DNA of 64,000 bases from positions 78,282-142,281 of the forward strand of contig NZ_AUKC01000007.1 in assembly GCF_000424545.1 (NCBI RefSeq), read 5' to 3'. Under the pieces are notes generated by a model. The model ran no database searches. It had not been told where the DNA came from and saw only the letters and a list, made by a program, of their open reading frames with translations. The stretch is from Butyrivibrio sp. NC3005. Lineage in GTDB: Bacteria > Bacillota > Clostridia > Lachnospirales > Lachnospiraceae. This document shows positions 56,485 to 64,000 of this stretch, piece after piece. The translations under genes were made by a program, and so were the position numbers. Every line of letters starts with the position of its first letter. Within the stretch, counting starts at the first letter, position 1.

Positions 56485-56919
56485 ATGAATATAAAGAAGA
56501 TACAAACCAATAATCCAGAAGAAACATTTGATTTTGGCAAAAAATTAGGCGAAAGTGTTGAAAAAGGCACTGTAATTACTCTAATTGGTGATCTTGGAGT
56601 AGGCAAAACGGTTTTTACCCAGGGACTTGCCAAGGGGTTAGGTATTGAAGGCCCGATTAATAGTCCGACTTTTACTATTGTCCAGATTTATGAAGAAGGA
56701 AGAATTCCACTTTATCATTTTGATGTATATCGTATTGGTGATATTTCAGAAATGGATGAAATCGGATATGAAGACTATTTTTATGGTGAAGGAGTGTGCC
56801 TGATTGAGTGGGCAAACTTAATAGAAGAAATTCTTCCAGAACACTATACTCAAGTTGTTATTGAAAAAGATTTATCACAGGGATTAGATTATAGATTGAT
56901 AACAGTCACCCAAATATAA
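56485..56919 (+). CDS. tsaE: tRNA t6A synthesis ATPase
   Basis: This 144-residue P-loop ATPase has Walker A GDLGVGKT and the family signature SPTFTIVQIYEEGRIPLYHFDVYR. It works with TsaB and TsaD to make N6-threonylcarbamoyladenosine at position 37 of tRNAs that read ANN codons. The start is ATG 56485; an in-frame GTG at 56476 is possible. TATAAT at 56465-56470 may be the -10 box. TsaB-RimI follows after 48 bases. Confidence 0.93.
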   Translation: MNIKKIQTNNPEETFDFGKKLGESVEKGTVITLIGDLGVGKTVFTQGLAKGLGIEGPINSPTFTIVQIYEEGRIPLYHFDVYRIGDISEMDEIGYEDYFYGEGVCLIEWANLIEEILPEHYTQVVIEKDLSQGLDYRLITVTQI

Positions 56920-56967
56920 TCCATCTGTCAAAATAATATATAAAAAGTAGTTTAGAAAGAAAAGAAA

Positions 56968-58170
56968 ATGAAAATTTTAGCAATTGATACTTCGGGAATG
57001 ACATGTACAGTCGCTGTTTCTAGCGATGGCATGCTTATGTCACAATTTTCAATACAGTTTAAAACAACACATTCACAAATCCTTATGCCGATGATAAATG
57101 ACATAAAGGAGAAAATCAATCTTGATTTAAACTCGGTAGATGCTATAGCAATAGCAAATGGCCCAGGCTCTTTTACTGGACTAAGAATTGGACTTGCTAC
57201 AGCCAAAGCCCTCTGCCTTGCACTTGATAAGCCACTTATTCAAGTGCCTACATTAGATGCAATGGCAATGAATTTCTATGGAACAGATAAAATAGTCTGT
57301 CCGATGATGGATGCAAGACGTATGCAGGTTTATACTGGAGTTTATGAATTTGTCGAGAAAAAAGATGATGATTTTGAACGCTCTTATGATTTTAGAGTAG
57401 TAAAAGAGCAGGAGGCATTATCACTCGAAGAAATAGTAAGTGTTCTTAATGGATTAAATAAAGAGGTTATCCTTCTTGGGGATGCAATTCCGGTATATAA
57501 AGACAAAATAAAAGAACTCCTGAAAGTTCCATATACTTGTGCGCCGCTAATGAACAACAGACAAAATGCTGCTTCATTAAGTTTTATTGCAGAACAATAC
57601 TATAAAGAAGGAAAAGCTATTCTTGCAGACGATGCTTCGCCTACCTATTTAAGACCTTCTCAGGCAGAGCGTACAGCAGCTGATAAAACGAATCTTCCAA
57701 AAACAGCTATAAAGACAGGACTTCCAGAAAGAGTCTTCATACGTCTTATGACAGAAAAAGATTTAGATAGCGCTGCTTACCTTGAACAAAGTAATCTTGG
57801 AAAAGAGGCATGGACTAGAAGCCAGCTTGAAAATGCAATGAATAGAGAAGATACTATTTACCTTGTTGCAGAAAAAAATAAAGAGATTGTTGGCTTATGT
57901 GGTGTTCAAAATATCTCAGGAGATGGCGAAATTACCAATGTTTCAGTTTCTGATAAATGTAGAAATGAAGGAATAGGCAGCAAGATGCTTCATCAGCTTC
58001 TCGAAAGAGGAAAAGGAATAGGAATAGAGAATTATACTCTTGAAGTACGATCTAATAATATGCCAGCCATAAAGCTTTATGAGAAACTTCATTTTGTATC
58101 AGAAGGAATAAGACCGGGTTTTTATGATCAGCCCAAAGATGATGCAGTTATATATTGGCTTAGAAAATAA
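56968..58170 (+). CDS. TsaB-RimI fusion: t6A factor plus ribosomal-protein acetyltransferase-like domain
   Basis: This 400-residue protein joins two enzymes usually made from adjacent genes. Residues 1-225 are TsaB: MKILAIDTSGMTCTVAV, then ANGPGSFTGLRIGLATAKAL. Residues 251-400 are a GNAT acetyltransferase of the RimI type, with the acetyl-CoA loop CRNEGIGSKMLHQLLE and the LYEKLHF motif. TsaB partners TsaD in t6A synthesis; RimI acetylates the N-terminus of ribosomal protein S18 in E. coli. The joint is a short linker (about 226-250) with no stop or frameshift, so the fusion is real in this sequence. Confidence 0.93.
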   Translation: MKILAIDTSGMTCTVAVSSDGMLMSQFSIQFKTTHSQILMPMINDIKEKINLDLNSVDAIAIANGPGSFTGLRIGLATAKALCLALDKPLIQVPTLDAMAMNFYGTDKIVCPMMDARRMQVYTGVYEFVEKKDDDFERSYDFRVVKEQEALSLEEIVSVLNGLNKEVILLGDAIPVYKDKIKELLKVPYTCAPLMNNRQNAASLSFIAEQYYKEGKAILADDASPTYLRPSQAERTAADKTNLPKTAIKTGLPERVFIRLMTEKDLDSAAYLEQSNLGKEAWTRSQLENAMNREDTIYLVAEKNKEIVGLCGVQNISGDGEITNVSVSDKCRNEGIGSKMLHQLLERGKGIGIENYTLEVRSNNMPAIKLYEKLHFVSEGIRPGFYDQPKDDAVIYWLRK

Positions 58171-58334
58171 CCAGATAGATTATAATGGTAAAAGAGTAGC
58201 TGACATTTAAAAAGTTATTGTCACTATTAAAAATAACAAACATCAACTATACGTGATGATTGCTTAAAGTTTGACTTATAAAAACCGATAATCAATGTAG
58301 TACGTATAAAAAAGAAAGTAGAACAGAGGATTTA

Positions 58335-59258
58335 ATGATAGATGTATGTTTGCTTGGAACCGGTGGAATGATGCCGCTTCCATATAGATATTTGACTTCG
58401 CTAATGCTTCGATATAATGGAAAAAGCATTTTGGTAGATTGCGGAGAGGCTACACAGATTGCAATGAAAAAGGTTGGGTGGAGCCCTAATCCTATTGATA
58501 TTATTTGCTTTACTCATTATCATGCAGATCACATTTCCGGACTTCCGGGAATGCTTCTTACAATGGGAAATGCAGAAAGGCAGGAGCCTCTTACATTGAT
58601 GGGTCCACGAGGACTTGAAAAAGTAGTAAATAGTCTTAGGATAATAGCACCTGAACTTCCTTTCGAAATAAAGTTTAAAGAATTTGGTAGTCCACTTGAG
58701 CGTATAGAACCAGATAATATGCCCGGATTTTCGATTGATGCTTTTAAAGTTAATCATAATGTTACCTGTTATGGATATAGTTTTAAATTATCAAGAGCTG
58801 GAAAATTCTCAGTAGAAAGAGCCAAAGAAAATAATATTCCGGTAAGTTATTGGTCACGTTTGCAAAAAGGCGAGACTATTGTAACAGAAGATGGAAAAGT
58901 TTTTACAAGTGATATGGTTCTTGGAAAGCCAAGAGAAGGCATACACCTTACGTATACAACAGATACTAGACCTACCGAAAGCATTTTGGAAAATGCCAAA
59001 AATTCAAATCTGTTTATCTGTGAAGGAATGTATGGTGAAGATGAAAAACTTCCTAAAGCAAAAGAGCATAAACATATGCTTTTTTCAGAAGCTGCAACGC
59101 TGGCACTTAAAGCCAATGTAAAAGAACTTTGGCTCACCCATTACAGTCCGGCACTTATGAATCCAAAAGATTTTTTACCCAAAGCAAAGAGTATTTTTCC
59201 TCAAACTATAGCTGCAAAAGATGGAAGAATGACAACATTAGTATATCCTGAAGAGTAA
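58335..59258 (+). CDS. rnz: Ribonuclease Z
   Basis: This 307-residue metallo-beta-lactamase-fold nuclease trims tRNA 3' ends. The zinc motif is HYHADH at 61-66, in the conserved setting FTHYHADHISGLPGML. Further ligands are provided by TYTTDTRP and a C-terminal LTHYSPA. The N-terminus LLGTGGMMPLPYRYLTSLML is typical. It lies in the t6A cluster, so several tRNA-maturation genes are together. GAGGATTT precedes the ATG. Confidence 0.92.
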   Translation: MIDVCLLGTGGMMPLPYRYLTSLMLRYNGKSILVDCGEATQIAMKKVGWSPNPIDIICFTHYHADHISGLPGMLLTMGNAERQEPLTLMGPRGLEKVVNSLRIIAPELPFEIKFKEFGSPLERIEPDNMPGFSIDAFKVNHNVTCYGYSFKLSRAGKFSVERAKENNIPVSYWSRLQKGETIVTEDGKVFTSDMVLGKPREGIHLTYTTDTRPTESILENAKNSNLFICEGMYGEDEKLPKAKEHKHMLFSEAATLALKANVKELWLTHYSPALMNPKDFLPKAKSIFPQTIAAKDGRMTTLVYPEE

Positions 59259-59299
59259 CATCAATAATTGTTTTGTTGGATTATGGAAAGGACAATGCT

Positions 59300-60370
59300 A
59301 TGTCAGAAAAATCAAGTAAAGCTAAAAAAAGTGCATTAATGAAAGTTTTTGCAATGGTTATTTTAGGTGGAATTGTAGCATGGGGAATTCTTATGCAGTT
59401 TAATAGAGTCCTCAACAATGATACTTCAGAGAATGCAAATGATTTTTCTAAAATGCCTTTGGTAGATCAACTTACAGGATTGAATCTTGATAATGCATAT
59501 CCAGGGACAGCAAACGGCGTAGTAGAATTATATGCCAAAATAATGATGGCTACTTATAATGAGGAGTATACAAAGCAGCAATTAGATAAGTTGTTAGAGC
59601 AAAATTACAAATTGCTGGACAAAGAACTTCAGGAAAATCAGGGAAGCTATGAAAATTATGCAGCTTCTATGAAAAAAGAGATAGATTCTAAGAAAAAAGA
59701 AGAAATAACAATATCTTTGTATATTTTAGCAGATGAAAGCGATGTGAAATATTATACAAATGATGATAAAAAAATGGCATCAACTGATTGTCAGTTTGTT
59801 GTGCGTCAGAAAGCACAGGCAAATACTTTTAACTACAATTTTGTATTGAGACAGGAAACAGAAAGCGGAAAGCACTGGAAAATAGTTGGATGGCAGATAA
59901 AAGAGGAAGATGATACACCGGAACTTGATAGATTACTTGGCATGGATCTTTCTTCTGAGTACCCTGAAAAACCAGAAAAAGTAGTAGAATTGTTTTCTAG
60001 AGTCACCAAACAGCTCTATAATGATACAGTGACAGATGCTCAGTTTGAAAAGCTTGGAAATCTTCGGCAGGCACTGTATGATGAAGAATTAATTGCTAAT
60101 CAGCCGGGAAATATTAATGATGCTCTTAGACAGGAAGTATACAAGAAAAAGAGTGATGGTATTACCATGGCAGCTTTTGTAGTAGATGACAAGAAAGATG
60201 TTGTCTACAGTACAGTTGATGGAAGAGAATGTAGCAAGTTAAAATGCATGTTCTCAATGCGTAGTACAGCAAGTAGACAGATAGTTACATATTCCTTCAC
60301 GCTGAGAAAAGATAACAATAATCTGTGGAAAATTGTCGGATGGGAGACGTTTGAAACAGATGAAAAGTAA
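59300..60370 (+). CDS. Membrane-anchored protein with two tandem repeat domains
   Basis: This 356-residue protein has a basic cytoplasmic end, one membrane helix (about 15-37) and two similar outside domains of about 145 residues each. The first begins [18 protein letters not shown] and ends [12 protein letters not shown]; the second begins [18 protein letters not shown] and ends [12 protein letters not shown]. It recalls proteins labelled DUF6715 in Lachnospiraceae, but I am not sure of that name. The start is ATG 59300, with GGAAAGGAC upstream; an in-frame TTG at 59273 is less likely. It sits between rnz and tsaD; no function is known. Confidence 0.7.
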   Translation: MSEKSSKAKKSALMKVFAMVILGGIVAWGILMQFNRVLNNDTSENANDFSKMPLVDQLTGLNLDNAYPGTANGVVELYAKIMMATYNEEYTKQQLDKLLEQNYKLLDKELQENQGSYENYAASMKKEIDSKKKEEITISLYILADESDVKYYTNDDKKMASTDCQFVVRQKAQANTFNYNFVLRQETESGKHWKIVGWQIKEEDDTPELDRLLGMDLSSEYPEKPEKVVELFSRVTKQLYNDTVTDAQFEKLGNLRQALYDEELIANQPGNINDALRQEVYKKKSDGITMAAFVVDDKKDVVYSTVDGRECSKLKCMFSMRSTASRQIVTYSFTLRKDNNNLWKIVGWETFETDEK

Positions 60371-60390
60371 TAAGATTTGGAAGTAAGAAA

Positions 60391-61548
60391 ATGAAAATTG
60401 ATAAGACAACAGAAGAAGACGGAATGATAATGATGTCCGTAAAACTTGATGAAACAAGGACATCAGAAACAGATGAACAGGAATTAAAAGAAAAAAAACA
60501 TATAACAATTTTGGCAATAGAAAGCAGCTGTGACGAAACAGCAGCTGCAGTTGTAAGAGATGGAAGAGAAGTGTTATCTAATATTATATCTTCACAGATA
60601 GCTCTTCATACAATATACGGAGGTGTAGTACCTGAAATTGCTTCAAGAAAGCATGTTGAAAAGATAAACTACTGCATAAGAAATGCACTTGAGGAAGCAA
60701 AAGTATCATTAAAAGATATCGATGCGATAGCTGTTACCTATGGTCCGGGACTTGTTGGAGCACTTTTGGTTGGTGTATCTGCCGCAAAGGCATTAAGCTT
60801 TGCAACAGATATACCTCTTATTGGTGTACATCATATAGAGGGACATATTAGTGCCAACTATATTGAAAATAAAGATTTAGAACCACCGTTTGTGTGTCTT
60901 GTTGTATCTGGAGGTCATTCTCATCTTGTCGTAGTCAAGAATTATGGCGAGTATGAAATAATAGGTCAGACAAGAGATGATGCAGCTGGAGAAGCTTTTG
61001 ATAAAGTTGCAAGAGCAATAGGATTAGGCTATCCAGGCGGTCCTAAAATAGATAAAGCAGCTAAAGAAGGAAATCCGGATGCAATAGAATTTCCTCAGGC
61101 AAAGATAAATGATGCGGAATATGATTTTAGTTTTAGTGGACTTAAATCGGCGGTTTTAAACTACATTAATATGGCCAATATGCAAGGACAGGAAGTTAAT
61201 AAAAATGATCTTGCTGCATCCTTCCAGAAATCAGTGGTAGGTGTATTAACTGAACATGCTATGAAAGCTGTCAAAGAATATGGATGTAATAAACTAGCAA
61301 TTGCCGGAGGAGTTGCATCTAATTCTGCTCTACGTGCTTCTCTTGAAGAGGCGTGTAAAAAAGAAGGCGTGAAGTTTTATAGACCATCTCCAATTCTTTG
61401 CACAGATAATGCAGCAATGATTGGTGCTGCCGGATACTATGAGTATTTGAAGGGAACAAGAAGTGGGCTAGATTTAAATGCTATACCAAATCTTGCTCTT
61501 GGTGAACGTGAACGAAAATTTCATGCAAATTATAAGAAAGAAAAATAA
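60391..61548 (+). CDS. tsaD: tRNA t6A threonylcarbamoyltransferase
   Basis: This 385-residue ASKHA-fold enzyme transfers threonylcarbamoyl to tRNA A37. The N-terminal ATP motif is [16 protein letters not shown], the metal-binding histidines are in GVHHIEGH, and [10 protein letters not shown] and [10 protein letters not shown] follow. An N-terminal extension of about 38 residues, rich in Glu, Lys and Thr, precedes the normal beginning; four ATG codons lie within its first half, so the true start could be anywhere from 60391 to 60433. Its function partners TsaE and TsaB are encoded just upstream. Confidence 0.95.
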   Translation: MKIDKTTEEDGMIMMSVKLDETRTSETDEQELKEKKHITILAIESSCDETAAAVVRDGREVLSNIISSQIALHTIYGGVVPEIASRKHVEKINYCIRNALEEAKVSLKDIDAIAVTYGPGLVGALLVGVSAAKALSFATDIPLIGVHHIEGHISANYIENKDLEPPFVCLVVSGGHSHLVVVKNYGEYEIIGQTRDDAAGEAFDKVARAIGLGYPGGPKIDKAAKEGNPDAIEFPQAKINDAEYDFSFSGLKSAVLNYINMANMQGQEVNKNDLAASFQKSVVGVLTEHAMKAVKEYGCNKLAIAGGVASNSALRASLEEACKKEGVKFYRPSPILCTDNAAMIGAAGYYEYLKGTRSGLDLNAIPNLALGERERKFHANYKKEK

Positions 61549-61663
61549 TATTCTGGCTAGAAAAAGAACGTATAAAAAATCTTGATAGGAAAATAAGTAG
61601 GTATATAAAGACGACTTATTTTGGGGATTGGAATAAAGTATTTAAACTGGAGAATAACTGCTA

Positions 61664-62383
61664 ATGGAAAAAGAAAAGACATCAGCTGTAGTACTTGCTG
61701 CTGGAAATGGTAGCAGAATGCATAGTAAAGTTAAAAAGCAATATATGGAGGTAAATGGAAAACCGCTTATTTTTTATGCTCTCCAAAAATTTCAGGAAAG
61801 TTTTATAGAAGAAATTGTCTTAGTTGTTTCTAAAGGCGATATTGAATATTGCCAGAAAGAAATAGTAGAAAAATACAATTTTTCTAAGGCGAAAAAAATC
61901 GTAGAAGGTGGCAAAGAACGTTATGATTCAGTAAGAAACGGTCTTCATGCACTTTCAAGTGATACCCGATATGTAATGATACATGATGGAGCAAGACCTT
62001 TTATTACAGAAGACATACTTGAACGAGCGTTAAATGGAGCAAGAGAAAACAAAGCATGCGTTGTGGGAATGCCTGTAAAAGATACCATAAAAATAATTGA
62101 TGAAAATAAATTTGCAATTGAAACTCCAAATAGAAGCTTACTTTGGCTTGTGCAGACCCCTCAAACATTTGAATATAAGCTAATATTGGATTTGTATGAT
62201 CAGCTGGAAGAAAAAAGCGAAGAATTAAAGAAAAAAGGAATTAACATTACAGATGACGCCATGGTTGTTGAAACTCTTTCTGATGTTAGGGTTAAGCTTA
62301 TAGAAGGCTCCTATAACAATATAAAGATTACAACTCCGGAGGATATAAGGACTGCCGAAGACATTATTAGGACAATGTTGTAA
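61664..62383 (+). CDS. ispD: 2-C-methyl-D-erythritol 4-phosphate cytidylyltransferase
   Basis: This 239-residue enzyme makes CDP-methylerythritol in the non-mevalonate isoprenoid pathway. The nucleotide-binding start is VVLAAGNGSRMHSKVKKQY, with the usual Gly-rich loop and lysine. VMIHDGARPFI and QTPQTF are the other signatures. The same fold is used by ribitol-phosphate and other alditol cytidylyltransferases of glycan loci. Its place beside t6A genes, not in a glycan cluster, favours IspD. GGAG lies about 13 bases before the ATG. Confidence 0.9.
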   Translation: MEKEKTSAVVLAAGNGSRMHSKVKKQYMEVNGKPLIFYALQKFQESFIEEIVLVVSKGDIEYCQKEIVEKYNFSKAKKIVEGGKERYDSVRNGLHALSSDTRYVMIHDGARPFITEDILERALNGARENKACVVGMPVKDTIKIIDENKFAIETPNRSLLWLVQTPQTFEYKLILDLYDQLEEKSEELKKKGINITDDAMVVETLSDVRVKLIEGSYNNIKITTPEDIRTAEDIIRTML

Positions 62384-62730
62384 TTACATAAGATGAAACT
62401 TTGGGTTGCAGAGAAATAGGAACTAGACTGCTTGATATGGTTTCTTGTTGAGATTATAGGATGATTATTGGAAAGAAGTTAAAGAAGCTATATTTAAATT
62501 TTTCTGAAAACTAATTGTTTTTGAAAATCATTGTTTTGCTTGCTGCAAAACGGATAAGACATGTTTGGGGAATGGTTTGATTTAGTATAGATTTTTGTCA
62601 CTGCGTTCCAAAAACTACGCAAACTGGCCATTTGAAAAGGCTTCGCCTTGGACCAGTTTGCCACTTGACTTTTGTTCTCACGAAACTCGCAGTAAATGCG
62701 AGTTTCTGAATGAAGTTGACAAGAAGTCAT
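62384..62730. other. Hairpin-rich spacer before repeat copy B
   Basis: No gene is seen. Inverted repeats follow one another: GTTTTGC/GCAAAAC (62533-62551); CAAACTGG/CCAGTTTG (62620-62660) with an inner AAGGC-TTC-GCCTT hairpin; GAAACTCGCA/TGCGAGTTTC (62682-62706); and CAAGAAGT/ACTTCTTG (62720-62739), whose right half enters repeat B. Confidence 0.55.
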
Positions 62731-62854
62731 AACTTCTTGCTGAGATTTAGGATAATCATCGGCAAGAATCCTGCTTCGCAGGACAAAATTTGTCTTAACG
62801 ACAAATTTTGGTCCGGTACAGTTATTGATTTTCTTGATGAAAACAATAACCTAT
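62731..62854. repeat. Intergenic structured repeat, copy B
   Basis: This is the second copy of the element at 5446-5567, on the same strand. Hairpins are CCTGC-TTC-GCAGG (62770-62782) and CAAAATTTGTC-TTAAC-GACAAATTTTG (62784-62810). The latter has A62787 paired with T62807, where copy A has C paired with G. The shared core runs from ACTTCT to AACCTAT. Confidence 0.75.
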
Positions 62855-62967
62855 AGATAATTAGTGCGTTTTTACTGAGGATAATAGGTTTTTGGTACTA
62901 AAAAATTCACGAATAAATAAACACAAAAATACGGTATAAAAATTTATAAAAAAGTTTTGAAAAACGC

Positions 62968-62996
62968 TTGACACATATAACACACTCTGATAATAT
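62968..62996 (+). promoter_or_regulatory. Strong promoter of the tRNA-Ser/rrn unit
   Basis: TTGACA at 62968-62973 and TAATAT at 62991-62996 are 17 bases apart. It lies about 60 bases before the first tRNA gene and is a typical stable-RNA promoter. Confidence 0.8.
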
Positions 62997-63058
62997 ATAT
63001 CTTGCGTTGCGGCGAACAAACACAGCGCAAACAAAAAGATTACGTAAGTAATATTTAT

Positions 63059-63144
63059 GGAGCGATATCGAAGCGGTCATAACGAGGCGGTCTTGAAAAC
63101 CGTTTGGCGGCAACGCCACAAGGGTTCGAATCCCTTTCGCTCCG
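63059..63144 (+). tRNA. tRNA-Ser (anticodon UGA)
   Basis: GGAGCGA pairs with TCGCTCC as acceptor stem. The anticodon loop CTTGAAA gives anticodon TGA. A long variable arm (TTGGCGGCAACGCCA) and the T loop GGTTCGAATCC are present. CCA is not encoded. Confidence 0.96.
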
Positions 63145-63243
63145 CTTGGTTGGGACAATGTTCAGGGAGATATTTGGACATGTCGCTATGTAAAAAGATT
63201 AAACCTAAGTCGATAGGATATGGTTTATGAATCAACCTAGATT

Positions 63244-63332
63244 GCAGAAGTACTCAAGTGGTTGAAGAGACACCCCTGGAAAGGGTGCAGGTCGTTAATA
63301 GCGGCGCGAGGGTTCAAATCCCTCCTTCTGCG
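63244..63332 (+). tRNA. tRNA-Ser (anticodon GGA)
   Basis: GCAGAAG pairs with CTTCTGC as acceptor stem. The anticodon loop CTGGAAA gives anticodon GGA. The long variable arm typical of tRNA-Ser and the T loop GGTTCAAATCC are present. CCA is not encoded. Confidence 0.96.
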
Positions 63333-63365
63333 TTTTCTATCTTAAGGATAGGAAGTACCAACAAA

Positions 63366-63381
63366 GAACTTTGACAATTAA
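63366..63381 (+). promoter_or_regulatory. boxA-like rRNA leader element
   Basis: GAACTTTGACAATTAA resembles the boxA antitermination sequence of E. coli rrn leaders (CTCTTTAACAATTTA). It lies some 330 bases before the 16S gene. It contains TTGACA, but no -10 box follows at a usable distance. Confidence 0.55.
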
Positions 63382-63709
63382 ATAGTAATGCAACCCTGAA
63401 AATTCCAGCGTTTCAATTAAATTGAAACAAAAGAAATTCAGAGAACAAAACCTAACAAGGTAAATTATGATTGGTATAGCCACCAATCACCAATTGATTT
63501 TAAATCAATTGCGGAGCAGAATTATTCTGAGAAGTCAGTGTAATTCTGAACCAGAGAATAATTGGTAGTATGATTGTTGCTTGCTTTCAGATTTTCGCAT
63601 TTGCTGCGAAAATCGTAAGAAAATGAATCAAGTAACAAACGGGTTTACAGCGAAGCTATTTGGAATAACCTGTTTGTTTGATTCTTGGAGCAGAGCAGCA
63701 AGAATATAT
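63382..63709 (+). other. rrn leader with hairpins and an RNase III-type processing stem
   Basis: Hairpins lie at 63410-63428 (GTTTCAAT/ATTGAAAC), about 63470-63489 (GATTGGT/ACCAATC) and about 63590-63613 (GATTTTCGCA/TGCGAAAATC). A long imperfect stem joins the region from GAATCAA at 63625 to TTGATTC ending at 63685, just before the 16S start. The last probably belongs to the precursor stem cut during rRNA maturation. Confidence 0.55.

Positions 63710-64000
<291 letters not shown>

Noticed and set aside
63371..63376. TTGACA as a second rrn promoter
   Set aside because: No -10 box lies 16-18 bases downstream; the surrounding sequence fits a boxA-like leader element better.

Overview
This window is AT-rich DNA from an anaerobic Gram-positive bacterium of the family Lachnospiraceae, plausibly Butyrivibrio or a close relative. 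The evidence is the 5' part of a 16S rRNA gene at the right end, the ribDEAH operon and ribU each under an FMN riboswitch, strong GGAGG-type ribosome binding sites, and gene contents usual for that family. No transposase, integrase, phage gene or CRISPR array was seen. Assignments come from reading the sequence and recognising families; no database search was run.

About 1-32500 is a large cell-surface polysaccharide locus on the + strand. The left part (151-9711) holds a TPP-dependent acetolactate-synthase-like enzyme, a polyprenyl-phosphate glycosyltransferase, CDP-glucose 4,6-dehydratase, a flippase whose start is out of frame at an A10 run, a DUF6077-like membrane protein split by an in-frame TAG, an SGNH membrane protein and a pair of small EamA/SMR-like transporters. 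Together these look like a unit that makes an unusual CDP-sugar, puts it on a lipid carrier, flips it and transfers it outside the cell. The middle (9815-19808) has a giant membrane-anchored GH25 lysozyme, rmlA, a small anchored partner, a Wzm/Wzt-type ABC exporter and a methyltransferase-kinase-like protein reminiscent of the WbdD chain terminator. The right part (19823-32482) has multi-domain GT2 glycosyltransferases, phosphoglucomutase, a WbaP/WcaJ-like initiating transferase and an LCP ligase.

32549-38524 carries housekeeping and envelope genes: a small alarmone synthetase, a coiled-coil membrane protein, a flavin reductase-like protein, an M23/LysM/G5 peptidase and murA. 38621-42045 (- strand) has an acyltransferase, an HD-GYP protein and a LacI-type regulator. 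42438-48716 is a LacI-controlled sugar operon: P-loop kinase-like protein, GH13 phosphorylase-like enzyme, solute-binding protein and two permeases, with no ATPase subunit.

48821-52470 is ribDEAH on the - strand behind an FMN riboswitch, followed by birA. A second FMN riboswitch controls ribU on the + strand. 55619-62383 has a predicted membrane acetyltransferase, then tsaE, a tsaB-rimI fusion, rnz, a tandem-repeat membrane protein, tsaD and ispD. The window ends with a hairpin-rich spacer, a strong promoter, two tRNA-Ser genes and the start of an rrn operon.

The points most worth following are the WbdD-like terminator/exporter group in a Gram-positive, a pair of intergenic repeats with a compensatory base-pair change, and the oppositely charged cytoplasmic tails on three membrane proteins of the glycan locus.
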